A stretch of DNA of 64,000 nucleotides from Setophaga petechia (lineage: Eukaryota > Chordata > Aves > Passeriformes > Parulidae). Shown piece after piece: positions 39,310-53,095 of the stretch. Where the stretch lies: NCBI GenBank assembly GCA_024362935.1, contig JANCRA010000179.1, positions 62,001 through 126,000 of the forward strand, read 5' to 3'. Position 1 is the first letter of the stretch; every line of letters starts with the position of its first letter. The notes beneath the pieces were generated by a model. The model was given only the letters and a program-made list of their open reading frames with translations. It did no database searches and was not told the origin of the DNA. Made by a program: the position numbers and the translations under genes.

Positions 39310-40712
39310 AAGAGGGGCTATGAATTACAATAACTCTGATACAATTATATATCTATATGTAAAATATGCAAATATATATAATAATTACAATATTTTATAT
39401 ATATATAATATGTATAATAATGACATTATGATAAAAGGCTATGAATTACAATAACCCAGAGACAAGAATATATATTATATATATAATAAATAAAATATAT
39501 AATAGATATATATATAATATACAATAATTACAATATGATTAGAGGGCTATGAATCACAATAACTCAGATCCAATTATATATAGATATATATATAATTTAC
39601 AATATTAATAGAGGACTATGCATTACAATAACTCAGATCCAATTATATATTATATATATATATAATATATAATAATTACAGTTTGAATAGAGGGTTATGA
39701 ACTACAATAACTCAGACACAATTGTGTATTATATATATATAAAATATATAATAATTACAATTTGTATAGAGGGCTATGATTCACAGTAACTCAGATACAA
39801 GAACATAAATTATATACATATATATAAAATATATAATAATTACAGTATGAATAGAGGGCTATGGATTACAATAACTCAGAAAGAGTAATATATACAATAT
39901 TTTATATATATATATAAATTACAATACGAATAGAGGGCTATGGATTAGAATAACTCAGATACAATAATATATATAAAATATAATATATATATAATAATTA
40001 CAATATGAATAGAGGGCTATGGATTAGAATAACTCAGATACAATAATATATATAAAATATAATATATATATAATAATTACAATATGAATAGAGGGCTATG
40101 GATTACAATAACTCAGATACAATAATATATATAAAATATAATATATATATAATAATTACAGTATGAATAGAGGGCTATGAATTCCAATAACTCAGATACA
40201 ATAATATACATAAAATATAATATATATATAATAATTACAGTATGAATAGAGGGCTATGGATTACAATAACTCAGAAAGAGTAATATATACAATATTTTAT
40301 ATATATATATAAATTACAATATGAATAGAGGGCTATGGATTACAATAACTCAGATACAATAATATATATAAAATATAATATATATATAATAATTACAGTA
40401 TGAATAGAGGGCTATGAATTCCAATAACTCAGATAAAATAATATATATAAAATATAATATATATATAATAATTACAGTATGAATAGAGGGCTATGAATTC
40501 CAGTAACTCAGATAAAATAATATATATAAAATATAATATATATATAATAATTACAGTATGAATAGAGCGCTATGAATTCCAGTAACTCAGATACAATAAT
40601 ATATATAAAATACAATATATATATAATAATTACAATATGAATAGAGGGCTATGAATTACAATAACTTAGATACAATAATATATATAAAATATATATATAA
40701 TAATTACATTTT
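39310..40712 (+). repeat. 79 bp AT-rich tandem array, about 17 units
   Basis: Each unit holds GAATAGAGGGCTATGGATTA, CAATAACTCAGATACAATAA and a variable TATA-rich core (ATATATAAAATATAATATAT). Early units (39.3-39.9 kb) are more divergent and more variable in length than the later near-identical units, as expected if growth is at the distal end. Confidence 0.93.
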
Positions 40713-41953
40713 GATTCTCATGTCTATGTTTTTGCCAAAGAATTGTTTTTACTGCAATCCCGTTTGTAAATATTGAGATAAACTCTTGTCTTGTCTTTTC
40801 CCTGTGTATCAACTTATATTGAAATGTTAAATGATGTTCAGAGATGCTCTTACAAAAAATGCTGCATGAAGTTTAGAGCAATGCCTCTGTGGTCCCACTG
40901 TAAAACATCAGGGATTCAAGCACCCATGGATTTACCCTCAGCTGGAGTTATTTTCATAGAGGAAAAAAGTCAAAATTATCAATTTATAATTTAAAAGTCA
41001 AAATTATCAAAAAATATCACCCAGTGTTATTTTTTTTTTTTTTTTGTTATCATCCAAAAAATACCCACCAGTGCCAGTGGAACCTACTGGATTATTCCTT
41101 TTTTGCTTACAGATGGGGAAACTGAGAGGAGTTTTAAAAACTGTAATTCCATTTTTAATCTTATAAGAAGGGTGTGACAATACAGAATTACAATTAGAAG
41201 CTGATTATTTCCTAATTACAATACATTATAATTATTTCTTGGCCTGTCAGCTTTAGCCACACTATGCTGTAAATGCCTTAAAACCATTTATCTAAAATCA
41301 CCCATCATGAGTCCCACAACAATGCATCTTTCACAGTTCTATTTCTCTAAAATATCTAATCTTATTTACAAAACCAGATTTTAAAACTTATTTCTAGTTC
41401 CATTTCTCTCTCAGCAATGTCTGTCCTATTCCAGGGCATTTCTCAGTCAGCATTTCTCATCTCAAAATTCACGTACAGATGCACAAACTGTGTGAGCCTT
41501 CTATTAAACCTTAAGAATTTTCTAGAAATCCATTTCCCACAGAACCAACCACCAGATTTTAACAGCCCTGAGCATTTCACCCCCTTGTCTCATCAGCCAT
41601 TGCATTTTCTGATGTGTTTGGTCCCCCCTGGAAATGGAATCTGGCATCTCTGATCTGCCCAAGCCTCCCCAGGAGTTTTGGGGATGATTCCTTTCCCTTT
41701 TACCTCCAGACCAAATGAGGGATGGGCTCTAAAGGAAATAAATGTGGATTTATCATGTTCATACACAGGATTTCATTGTGTTTTTGTGTTTGCAGACAGA
41801 TCCAATTTAAGATTATCCAGACAGGTACTGAGAACTCTTCCAAAGCCACAAATTCAACTGCAAGAAAAGAACCATTTTTGGAGGGTGTTGACTCCTCCAG
41901 CAGAGTTTCACAGGCAAACAAACCCTCCCAGGATTCAGTAAACCAATTAATTA

Positions 41954-42008
<55 letters not shown>

Positions 42009-44200
42009 TTATTCCAGTAAATCAATTCCAGTCAATTTCTGAAAAGAAATGGAAGGCTTTTGATGTGTATTTGAATACTATAAATAAAGGGCAGAACTAA
42101 ATAGCCCATTGCATGCAGAATGTACTTTATAAATGTAGATATAATAAATTATAATATCCTCCTCTATGTTATCCCATGGTGGATGTTTATTATTATTCAA
42201 AACTAATAACCTTGGCTTCCTTCAGTGAAAATATGAGCTGCAAGAGCTTTTGTTCACATGCCAACCAAAGAGCTAAATGTGAATATCCCTTCCTCTGACC
42301 ACATCAATCATTTTATAACCACACTCAGATAATTTTGCTCTTTCACTCTTTTTTTTTTCCACACCACAGATTTTATGGTAGGACTGAGAGCCTGAGTTCA
42401 AGATGTGACAAATGATCCACCCAGCCACCCCAAAAAGCAGGTGGCAGCCCTTGAGGGGGCTGGCAATTAATGCCATATGTGACACAAAACTCCCTAAATG
42501 TGCCTTCCTCAGCCACTGCTCATCTGTGGGACTGAGGGCACAAAACTCTAAAATCTGAGGAATAAAATTAAATGGAACCAAAATGTAGACCTGATCCTGT
42601 TTTCTTTATTGCCTCTCCAGGTTTTCTAGGTCTAATTAATAAAGATTCAGGGTGAAGATGAAATGTCCAGCTTCCTCCTCTGAGAAAATCCCCAAATCTC
42701 ACACCACAATAAGCTGCATTATTCTGTGATGGAGACAAAACTTTTTGAGGAGCATTTCAAAGAGAGAGAATTTTAAATCCAGCAGAGATGACATGGGACT
42801 GGTCCCAAGCAGGAATAAACCATGAAATAAAGCCAAGACAACCCCAAAAAACCCTTCCCTGGCACCCAGGAGGGAATTTGGGGAAATAGTGAGGTGGTGC
42901 AGGTCCAGCTGTAAATGCAGGGAGGTTCCCAGCCAGGGGAGGTGCTGGGGGCTGCAGGGGTGTGAGGAGGGTTTGGGCTCCTGCTGCACATCTGGCAGGG
43001 ACAGCAGCAGCTGCAGGGCCCTGACCCCGGGCAGAGGGGGTGGGAGGAGGATCAGGCTGGGTTTGCCTTTCAAACTTCTCTTCATTTCCTAATCCCCTCT
43101 TGCAAAAAGCAAAGAGGGCTGGGAATTTTGCTGTGAGCCAGGCAGGCCTTGCTTCCCCTCAGATCTGCCCACCCTCGCCCACATCCAAGCAGGGAGCTCT
43201 TCTTACCAGTTTGGGTTTTGTTGTTTGGTTTTTTTTTTTTTCCCTGAAAATATTTGTGAGAGGGCCTGGGGTGTTGAAACAGCAGAATTTATAATGCCAG
43301 GGTGTGGAATCTCACTCACCTGGCTGGTGAACCTGAGCACAACCCAAATATCTGATCCTTAACATTATTTATCCAAGCTGTGAGAGATTAATCAAATAAA
43401 ATTAATTTTAAAAGTAAAATGAGTCCATACTTAAGGGCTTGGCTGAGCAGATGGTAAGAAGCACATCACATCATTTTTGCATTGCCGGTGTGGAGGCTGA
43501 AAGGGATTTCTGGCATTTCTGAGGGAATTGCTGCAGAATTTGAGGGTGCTGAAGGTAAAACTGAAGCCGGGAAGGGTGCACAGGGAAATGCTAAAATTCC
43601 TGGGGCAGAATTCCCTGGCAGAAGCACCTGCAGCCCAGGGAAGGGCACAGCAGCCATGGTCTGCATGAGAGGAACAGCTCAGAGGTCTGGAGAAAGAGCA
43701 GGAACAAAAGGATCAGACTGATCCAGGCAGGGAAGCAGAAAAATGAGAATCAATGAGAGAGACAGCAGTAAAACATGCATCTGGGATTTAATCCTGGGTA
43801 AAGACCCAGATTAGTGACATCAGAGTCTGCAGTTTGTTTGGAGTTTACTCTGGAGCCGTGGCTCCCAAGCTGAGGCAGCTGGGATGGAGCCCATGGATCC
43901 AGCCCAAGGATTTATCCCAGACATGGCTGATCCTGTGCAGCACAGGCATCAGGCAGAACTAAAGTTTGGATGGAAAAATTGGCTTTCCAGCCCCTGTGCT
44001 CATAAAAATAAAGCTGGCATGAGCTGGCAGGGTGAGGGAATTGAGAAGTTTCATAAATTGTCACATCATTTCGCAGTCACTCGGTGCTTAGCCGGGCCTT
44101 GAAGGTCATGAGGGCTAAACATGGACATTGTGTCCCATTTTTTCTGTTGTTTTTTATCCCAGATGGCATTTTATTTCCCCCACAAAGGCTGAGTCTGGTT
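40713..44200. other. Mostly unique sequence upstream of CLDN14, with a TTA microsatellite
   Basis: Single-copy, AT-rich in 40.7-42.2 kb. A (TTA)n microsatellite of about 18 units sits at 41953-42010. No convincing exon. Confidence 0.5.
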
Positions 44201-44202
44201 GA

Positions 44203-44910
44203 CAGAATCCCAGAACCATTAAGGTTGGAAAAAAAAAGATTGTGGAGTGCCAGCTGTGCCCCATGGGCACCTTGTCCCCAGCCCAGAGCACTCAGTGCCA
44301 CCTGCAGGGGACACCTGCAGGGATGGGCACTGCAAAGCTCCCTGGGCAGCCCCTGCCAAGGCCTGAGCTCCCTTTCCATGGGCAAATTCCTGCTGCTGGC
44401 CCAGCTGAGCCTGCCCTGGCCCAGCCTGAGGCCGTTCCCTCTGCTCCTGTCCCTGTTCCCTGGGAGCACAGCCCGACCCCCCCCGGCTGTGCCCTCCTGG
44501 CAGGGACTTGTGCAGAGCCACAAGGGCCCCCTGAGCCTCCTTTGCTCCAGCCTCAGCCCCTGCCCAGCTCCTCAGGGATTCTCCAGCCCCTTCCCAGCTC
44601 CTCAGGGATTCTCCAGCCCCTTCCCAGCTCCTCAGGGATTCTCCAGCCCCTTCCCAGCTCCCTCAGGGATTCTCCAGCCCCTTCCCAGCTCCCTCAGGGA
44701 TTCTCCAGCCCCTTCCCAGCTCCTTACAGAATCCCTGGTGCTGGCACAGCCCTGCCAGCCCATGCAGTGCCAGATGTGCCCCATGGGCACCTTGTCCCCA
44801 GCCCAGAGCTCTCAGTGCCACCTGCAGGGGACACCTGCAGGGATGGGCACTGCAAAGCTCCCTGGGCAGCCCCTGCCAAGGCCTGAGCTCCCTTTCCATG
44901 CAGAAATTCC
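44203..44910 (-). mobile_element. Composite CR1: 3' end, 5-unit VNTR, and second CR1 3' part
   Basis: From right to left on the minus strand: CR1 3' part (44735-44910), the junction CACCAGGGATTCTGTAAGGA, a five-unit 30/31 bp array (44560-44720), then a second CR1 body to its terminus at 44203. The same junction and order occur at 58365-59045. Confidence 0.78.
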
Positions 44911-45239
44911 CCCTGAATTTACACACAGCTGTGTGAGCTGCACAAACTGCACCGGTCCTGGACAGATGGGATTGGTGGCACCTGTGGCACCCAGGTTTGG
45001 CAGACCCCAGGAGCTCAGCTGGCATGGCTGCTGCAAATGCAGTTCTGGAATGGGTTTGGCAGCCCCAGACTGGCCAAACATCCCCATTGTCCTCTGCCAC
45101 CTCTGAGAAGAGGTCTGGACTGGCTGGTGCTGGTGTGAGCAGAGAGCAGCTCCCCCAGAGCCTGTCTGATGGAAGGGATGGGATCAAAAATGATCCAAAG
45201 ATCTCCTTTAGGTTTTGCTTAAACTTTGCACTGGTGACA

Positions 45240-45870
45240 CTCATGGGTGCCCCTGGATCCCTGGAAGTGTCCAAGGCCAGGTTGGACAGGGCTCGGAGCA
45301 ACCTGGTCTAATGATTGGCATCCCTGCCCATGGCAGTGATACCTCAGGTTTGAGCTTTTCTATTTTTCCCATTCTGTGCTGCTTCAGTGTGTGGGTCTGG
45401 GTTCACATTCTGGGATGGTGAGCTCTGTGCACAGAGCAGGGAGACAAAACAATTCCTGCTCCAGCTGGGCACCAAGGACAAATGATCCAAATCTCAGCCC
45501 AGGAGCACAAACCCCGTGGGCTGCAGAGAGAAAAACAAGCAGGGTGGGACTGCCTGGGCTAAAGCTGGGATGGGACAATGAACTGCAAGATGCAAATGGA
45601 GCAGAACTGATCCCAGGGACAGACCCCGTGCCCGGCCGTGCATTTTGGGGCCATTTTGGTTCATCTTGGGTGCAGCCCTGGCTGGGCTCTGGTGCTGCCC
45701 AAGGTGCATCCATGGAGGAGATGCTTTGAATCAATCCCTGCTTTATTCTTTAGCTCTGCCCAGCCTCTGCTCCAGTTCAGCCTGCACAAGGCATCACCAG
45801 GGGGTTGAAGTGAGATGATCTTTAAGGTCCCTTTCAACCCAAACCATTCTGGGATTTTTGATTTCACACA
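45240..45870 (+). mobile_element. CR1 LINE fragment interrupted by an LTR-like element
   Basis: Left part 45240-45336 (AAGTGTCCAAGGCCAGGTTG ... CCCATGGCAG), right part 45797-45870 (GGGGGTTGAAGTGAGATGAT, TTTAAGGTCCCTTTCAACCC) are consecutive in intact CR1. Confidence 0.78.
45337..45796 (+). mobile_element. Solo-LTR-like element, copy 3 of 3 (460 bp)
   Basis: Reverse-complement relative of copies 1 and 2: starts TGATACCTCAGG, ends AAGGCATCA. Flanks GCAG and CCAG are compatible with a short, mutated target duplication. Poly(A) hexamer is AATCAA. Confidence 0.65.
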
Positions 45871-48800
45871 AAGTTTTAGGTCCTGCCACTTGCACACCTC
45901 CATGGGAGACATTTACTCCCAGGCTAACAGAGTTCCATGACCAAACCACCCCAAAGCTGACTGACACAGAGCTCAGGATGCTCTTGTCTTCCTGCACCCG
46001 ACCTGGGGCACTGAACCTCACATAAAAATCCCTGGAAGCACCAAAATGTCATTTTTCCTTGGAGCTGAGCCATTGTTGAACTCCTCACTGCCACACTTCA
46101 ACCTGAATTTGCTCCCTTAGCTGTGCCTTTGGCCATGTGTGAAACTCTCCCCACAGTTTTGATATTTTGATTTGTTTTTCAGAATGACATCAGCAGAACC
46201 AGCGCTGTCGGCCACAAGCTCATTCATCTTTCCTGTGCCTCTCAGAGAGTGCCATAATTATTTAGCTTCTTAAAACCTTCGCACTCTTACAGCTCTCATA
46301 AAGTAGTTATTCAGCTCTTGATATTTTCTCCCCAGCTGTGATGATTTAATCTGGCCTGGGGTTTGCAAGGCTCAGCCAGGAAAATCCCAGAGCGCAGTAC
46401 AGCTCATTTATAAGGCTCAGCATTTCTGCAGTACCAGCCCGAGCTGGGCTCCCCATCTGCCTTATCTAAACACTGCCATCACACTGCATTTGGGCTTTCA
46501 TGGCAACTTAAACCACCACACAGAGCTCCTACATCTGGCCTGGAAATATCATCCAGTATTTGAAACATTTTGTGGCACAGCTCGGTATTAATTCAGGTAG
46601 AGTTTGTCTGGGGAGGTTTCGTTCTCCTGCCAGCAAGGGGGAAGCACTGTGGTCTCTTCACCACAGAAATTCTCAAAAAAAAAACCCCAAAAGATTAGTT
46701 CAGTTCCCTAACTATATAAATCACAGCTTTTATAAGCATCACAAAGTTGTTCTGAGGTGATTATAACACAGGTGAAATTCCCCTTTTTTACCAGTGATGA
46801 CAAAAACCCCAAAATAACTCAGCCATGCAGCAGTGCCATTTATTTCAGAACCAAGCCCCCTCTGAATTCCACAGCCAGGAAATTCTCATGATTAAGATGC
46901 CTCTTCAAGACATTAAATAACCAATATAGTTTATGCTGCATATTAATGGTCAACAAGAAGACTTTTAAAGTTCAAATTTCACACAGAAATTGCAAGTACA
47001 AGCTCCTCTCACTACATATATTTGCCGTTGCTGAGCTAACATTGAAAGACACGTACTAACTTTTTAAATTTCCTGACTTTTATGATTGCTCAATTTTGCA
47101 ACCTGAACATTATTTTGAAAGTAGGATTGTGTAAAATTTCCCTCAAGGGACTCAGAGAGCTCTGTGCTTTTCAAACATGGCCTTGCTGTAGCTAATTTCC
47201 CTCGTTTGGTTGGAGGGTGGGTTTTTTTGGGGTTTTTTTTTCCAACCTTGCAGACAGGAGCAAAATTGCAGGACCTCGAAAATAATCAAGCATTTTTCTG
47301 GTACCCTGGTGCCTTAATTTTGTGCATTTGCTGAGTTTTCATTCTGCAGTGCAGGTGCACATCTGCTATGGATCACAGCCCTGTCCAGGAAAGCACTTGA
47401 CATCCCCAGAACCACTCACAGGCCTGAGGTGAAACTTTTGCTCCAGGGCTGCCCTGGATGGGGGAATATCTTCAGAGATATTTCAGACTGAAAGGAAACT
47501 GAATTTAATTTTCCTATTGATGCAGGTGGGGTTTAAACAGATGACAAATTACAGGTAATGGCTGCAGTGTTCCCTGAGCAGGGGTGGGAAATGGATCCTT
47601 TCTGTCTACGTGGAATTATAAAGCAACACTGTAAGAAGGAGAAAATGTGTTCATCTGGAACAATCACAGGCTGTTCTCAGCTTGCTTGGCATGGCAAGGT
47701 GAGAATTGGGTTCTGTGCCCACCACTGCCTGGTTTGCTGGGGGTCAGCAGAGAGTGGGAGCTCCTCCATTAAATGGAATTTTTAGGTGCAAATTCTCCCC
47801 TTGTGAGGGGCCTTAGCAAAACACAATATTTAAAGCCCCTCCAGAGAGGATTATTCAGTGTCTGGAGGTTAATGCTGGCTCTCCACGATGAGGTGGCTTT
47901 TGGAAATGTGAATTTTGACAGCAAAGGAAGGACAACATCCCTCAGCCCAACACAGAGCAGTGCCAGGCACGTGCATCTCACCCAGTCCTCTTCCTCTGGC
48001 AGCAAGAATCCCATAAACCCCATAAATCCCACTCTACACCTGTCTGGGCTGATCTGGTTTTATTACTGACCTTAAATAACAGAGCAGACACGTTCCCCAC
48101 AGGAACCCACCCCTACGTGCAGGACCAAGGGCTGCAGTGGAAAACCAAAATCTTCTTAAACAACAAACAAATCACTCCTGCTACAAACCCCACAAAACCT
48201 GGTGGAAGCAAAGGTCTTCCAGAGGGCTCAGTGTCACACAGGAGAAAATGATTCACAATGCTGCAAAAATCTGTACAAGGATGGGGGATTAAATTTGGGA
48301 AGTGATGGGAGACGCAGGTTCTTTTCCTTTGAATACCCATTAATGCCTTCCCTTTCTTCCTTTATTTTCTGAGGAAAACACCAAGCAGCATTCCCTTTTT
48401 GCCCACAAAATGAAGGTATTGTTTCCAGTGCCTTTTTCCCAGGGTGGAGCAAGTTTTCCTATGGCAGAGGAAAAACTTGCAGCATCAGCTTTTACAGGGA
48501 CTCAAGGATTCGACCATTACAGCATCACTGCCTGATTAATCTGATTATTCCTCATCTCTCACTCCTATTTCCATGGTGTCAACACCCTTTCCAGAGGCAG
48601 TCAAATCTCCCAAGGAGTTTATCAGTGCCCATCCAGAGGTGGAAAAGGGTGTTTGTTGTTCTGACTGAGGTTAGCCCAGGAATTGCCCCTCCAGTCCTTC
48701 CTTGGAGCTGCGATTCCGGGTGATGAAAGCTCCAGACCTGCTGGCTCCAAGGAGTTACTTTTTACTGGATCAACTTTTCACATGTCATAAAAAGCGGAGC

Positions 48801-50614
48801 CACACGAGAAATTGAAGTTATCTGTGTAGCCCCAGGTCTCAGGGAGCAAAAGACTTCTAAAGCCAGTGATGTGATTAGGAGAAATAAGGAAATGAAATCA
48901 TTTAATGGGAATGCGCCGCGCGGAGAAGGAATCAATAAACAGCTCCCAGGAGTTATCAGGGGCCATTTAGTGCTTTTTTTGGCTCTAAACTCTCTAATCC
49001 CTGCCCTTTCTGCTTTATTTGTCCTGCATTCTACCACGTATCACCGGGCTGGGATGCTTCCTGAAGATCCCAGCAGCTGCTCAGCCCTGGGATGGAGGTG
49101 CTGTGGAAAGGTCGAGTTTTCCTTGAATCCCATCTTGGATTCTCCCTGAGAGCTCTCTGTCTCTTCACAAGTGCTTTAAGGGCTCATTAAGGATATGGAT
49201 GGAAGCCTGTTTCCACAGGCACTGAGTTACCTTCCCCTTCCTGTGGATTAATACCTGCTATGGAACCATCATCCTTGCCCAGTAGCAGCGAGTCCATCTG
49301 CAGGCTGATAGACAAAGCAGGGCCTGGCTGCTGAATCGCTTAAAAAAGCAGCTCTTGTCAAAAAGAAAGGAGGCAATAAAAACCTACAGGCCTCCTGTGA
49401 CACCTGTGTGACCTTGCTGTGACTTCAGAGCCTGTCCCTGGGTGTTTTCTGAGCTGCCTACCTGGGGTTCTTGGAATGGCACAAAAGGGATGAAGGAGCA
49501 GGGATTGGAAACTGTCAGGCCTGAACTCAGCAGCCACTGATGCCACCCTTCCCTTGGGCAGGCCCTGGGCCAGGATTCTCATCCTGGGTGGTGCCACGTT
49601 ATTCTCCTGTCACTGCTGACCACAAGAAACTTCCCAAGGGTGAATGCTGATCAAAAGCTCAGGGAGGAACAAATCACAGAGAGAATTTGGGCCAGCAGAT
49701 GCTTCTTATGCAAGGCTGTGTTAAGCAACATCAAAATATTTTGTTTGGTGGTGTCCACCCGAGCTGAGGAAGGTGTGCCAGCAACCAGTGGGGCAGGTTC
49801 ATTTCTGTCCCTGAATCCCTGTCACATCTTGATTTTTGACCCTTGTTACAGCCTGTATCCAGTCAGGAGCATGGCTCTGTCCCCTGATATTTATTTATCA
49901 TTGCTGGAAAAACTCAGAAATGCTTCCCTGGGGCACAAGTCCTGCTTGCTCTGCTGGAAGCTGAGCCAGGCTGTGCAAAGCTCAGGAAGGCTTCAGGATT
50001 TTTAGATTAAAAGGCATGATCTGTGGAAAGCACAAAGTTTTACCTGATAACACAAACAATTCACTTTTAACCAGCCTGAATTCTGAAGTCAGGATATCCC
50101 TACACCCAGTAATTCTGTGTGCCATGGGATCTCACCAAAACCCAAGCCTGACCACATCTGATTTGGGAGATCTGGGTTATGGTTTAGACTGAGCTGATAG
50201 ATGAAGCTGAATCTTCACACACTGAAGTCTTTTTGTGTGAGTTTTTCTCATTCTCTGCCTCAATAAATCTGTTTTACCTATGAATGTAAAAATTGTATTG
50301 TGTTAGAACAACACAATGTCCCAGCATTGCCAATAGCTGTGGCTTAGGAAACAAATAAAAAGAGGATGTAGCATGGCTTTTGCAGAATATTGTCCCTACA
50401 AGCTGATCAGCACAGATTTCTTGACCCTAAAGTGTTACCTTAATGATTCACCTTAATGAGTTTTTCTTTCATTGTTCTCTCCAGTTATTTTTTGAACCCA
50501 TGAAGGAGTTTGATCTCGATTATCCCATGACAAAAGGGACAAAACTCTTTGGGATGGAAAAGGTTCAAAATATTAAGAAACCAGTTTTATTGTAAACTCC
50601 TTTCTTCCTGTATT
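45871..50614. other. Long repeat-poor interval upstream of CLDN14
   Basis: About 4.7 kb with almost no interspersed repeat, in contrast with the rest of the window. 46180-46540 and 48770-49150 read like conserved noncoding elements (CATAATTATTTAGCTTCTTA, ATCTGCCTTATCTAAACACT with a GATA core; TGATGTGATTAGGAGAAATA). No exon found. Confidence 0.35.
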
Positions 50615-50705
50615 AGAACCACAGAATAGTTTGGGTTGGAAGGAACCTCAAAGATCATCTCATTCCCAAACCCTGCCATGGTCAGGGACATCTCCCACTA
50701 AAATT
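50615..50705 (-). mobile_element. CR1 LINE 3' terminus
   Basis: ACAGAATAGTTTGGGTTGGA, then CCCTGCCATGGTCAGGGACA. Confidence 0.75.
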
Positions 50706-52144
50706 GTTAAATTGGGCTGTCATTCCCAATTTAACATCTCTGTGCTGCTTTTGGAACAGAGGTGGAGGACAATCCAGACATGGGATTCATGGAATTCAAA
50801 TTTATTTGATATCAGGAGATAGAAACCAGTTTGGCTTTTCATATTGAAGCTGCATTTCCACCTCTTTCCCCCCCTTTTTTCCAGCATTTTCAACCTGCAG
50901 TTCTCAGCATAATAAAAGGTAACAAGCACGAGTTCTTGGCAGATGGAGGGAAGTTATTTAATGCCTGTGGAGAATCTGTCCCCACATGTTTAATAAATGC
51001 TTTCTTTCAATAAATGTGTACTCAGCTTTAAGGAACATGGAAAACTTCAGGGTTTTTTTGCATCAAGTGCCAAGATAATAATAATCTGGCAAGTGACTGC
51101 TGAGTCCAAGTAGTAAAAGGCCAGTGAAGCCAAGACTTGCTGTTACCACTATTTTAATCATTATTTGCTGGTGACCACCAGTCTTCAGTGAAAATTTCAG
51201 GTGCCTCTGGTATTTTTCAATTTTTGCTGAGTGCCAGGTGACTCAGGGCCCAGCTCTGCTGCTCTTTCTCACAGAGTTTTATCTGATTGAAAATTAGCCT
51301 CCAAAGACTTGAGCTGAAGCAGAAAAACCACTCGTGCTGAGGAACAGCAGCAGAATCTGATCCCATGTTTCTGGTCTCTAAATGGTTTTTGAGTAGCTGG
51401 CACCAAGGCTTTACATTCATCTTTAAATACTGGAGGTCTGGGGTTATTACAAAACCTTGGAGGTTTTGTTTTTTGGGTTTTTTTAAAAAATAAAAGTATG
51501 TCATTTCTGTTAGATTCTTTTTGTAAAAATTACATATATTGTTAGACTGAATAGTGCAACCCCCGAAACGAAAAGTAAATGACAAATTCAGACTTCTGGA
51601 ATTGTGTAAGTTCCACTGAGAAAATAACCCTGAAACCTCAGCAGCCACATCTGTGTATATCACTGCTCAATTATTACCCTTTTATTGGACTGCAGGTTAT
51701 TTTGCCTTACACCCAATGGTCCAGGGGAAAAAGAAAAAAAAGCAGCCTCTTATTGACAATCATGGGGAAAAAGTTAAATCAATAAAATGAAAAATTATCT
51801 GACAATAATTGCAGTTGCAAGGCTTGCTCCTGGGCACACCATGAAAGCAAGCTGAACTTCAAACCTCTGTTATTGCACTGCTCCAGTTCAGCTGTACAGC
51901 AATTCCACTTTGGGCCTGGGAGTGCCAGATGCTGAAATCACTTTTGGGGGGAAAAGTAGACTTTAAAAAAAAAAGATAGACTAAAAAAAATAGGCTAAAA
52001 AAAATAGACTAAGTATTCTAAAAGCAAAGTCTGAACAAGGATGGTGCCTGAGTGGATTTGTGTCACCCTGGAGCTCAGAGCAGAGTCACCCACAGAAGGA
52101 GTTGCACTTGCTGCTGGCAAGGAGAAATGGGGGTACAGAGATCA
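50706..52144. other. Unique AT-rich sequence
   Basis: No recognisable feature beyond poly(A)-rich AAAAATAGACTA repeats at 51960-52015. Confidence 0.4.
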
Positions 52145-52330
52145 AAAAATCATGGAATATCCTGATTTGGGAGGGATTCCACCCAGTGCCACCCCAGCCC
52201 TGCCCAGACCCCAGCAAGCCCAGCCTGGGCATCCCTGGCAGCGCTGGCCAAAGGCTCCTGGAGCTGTGGCAGCCTCGGGGCCGTGCCCATTCCCTGGGCA
52301 GCCTGGGCAGTGCCAGCACCTGTCGCAACC
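52145..52330 (-). mobile_element. CR1-like LINE fragment, diverged subfamily
   Basis: AATCATGGAATATCCTGATT, GCCACCCCAGCCCTGCCCAG: reads as an older antisense CR1 3' end. Confidence 0.5.
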
Positions 52331-52439
52331 CAGAACATTCCTCTGGCTGCCCTGGGTGATTCTAGAGCCTGGTAAAGAGCTCAGAGACCTTGGCATGGAG
52401 TCACAAACACCTGTGCCTTCATTTTAGCCCATGGAAACA

Positions 52440-53095
52440 ATTCCCAACTTTGTGTGAGGAGTTACAAGCCACAAGAGTTTGAGTAGAATGACAGTGAATT
52501 TGTCACAGGGTGAAAAAGTAGAGTTTTGGGGTTTTAGAATGTGGGTTCAAGAGGCAAGATGGAGGAATCTGAGCATGTCCTGTCCTTCTCCTTCTTGTCC
52601 TCCATCTTCTGCTGTGATGGTGACACTCCTGGATTGGTTTAGAGTAGAGACAGACTGTCTGACAGAGGTGATGGTGTTGGAAAATGATTGTAAATAAAGC
52701 ACAGCAGTGCCTTGGTTTGAAATGGAAGTGAGGGTTTTGGGAGTTTGTGCTCAAACTGACAAATGCTCAGGTTTGGATATCAGCACCTGGTGTGGTTCCT
52801 GAGGACATGGACACCTTCTGAGAACACAGGGGGTGAAAGGGAGAGAACTCCCAGGAGAAAGCTCCAAAAGTGTCACCTGATTGAGAATCCAAGGGTTTGT
52901 CTCACTGTGCTGTGTTGGAAATTTGGTGTGGGGAGGAGGAATGGTTTTACAAGGTTTTCATTCTGAGTTTTGTGTGTATGTTTCTTTTACATATTGTAAG
53001 TTAATAAAGTTTTTTCCCTGTATTCCTAAGTTGGAGCCTGCTTTGCTCTATTTCTCTATTCCTACTCCTATCTCACAGCAAACATTCAGCAGAAC
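52440..53095 (+). mobile_element. LTR-like region (one or two elements)
   Basis: 52440-52715 has GAGGCAAGATGGAGGAATCT and TTGTAAATAAAGCACAGCAG; 52770-53095 has TTAATAAAGTTTTTTCCCTG and CCTACTCCTATCTCACAGCA. Both have a late AATAAA followed by a short tail, as in LTRs. No coding regions remain. Families and exact ends not determined. Confidence 0.4.

Noticed and set aside
38690..39454. Open frames reading FGLVWLGL or NQTKPNQ repeats
   Set aside because: Translations of the TTTGG/CTTGG pentamer array.
49640..50005. 121-codon open frame
   Set aside because: No recognisable domain; length is within chance for 64 kb in six frames.
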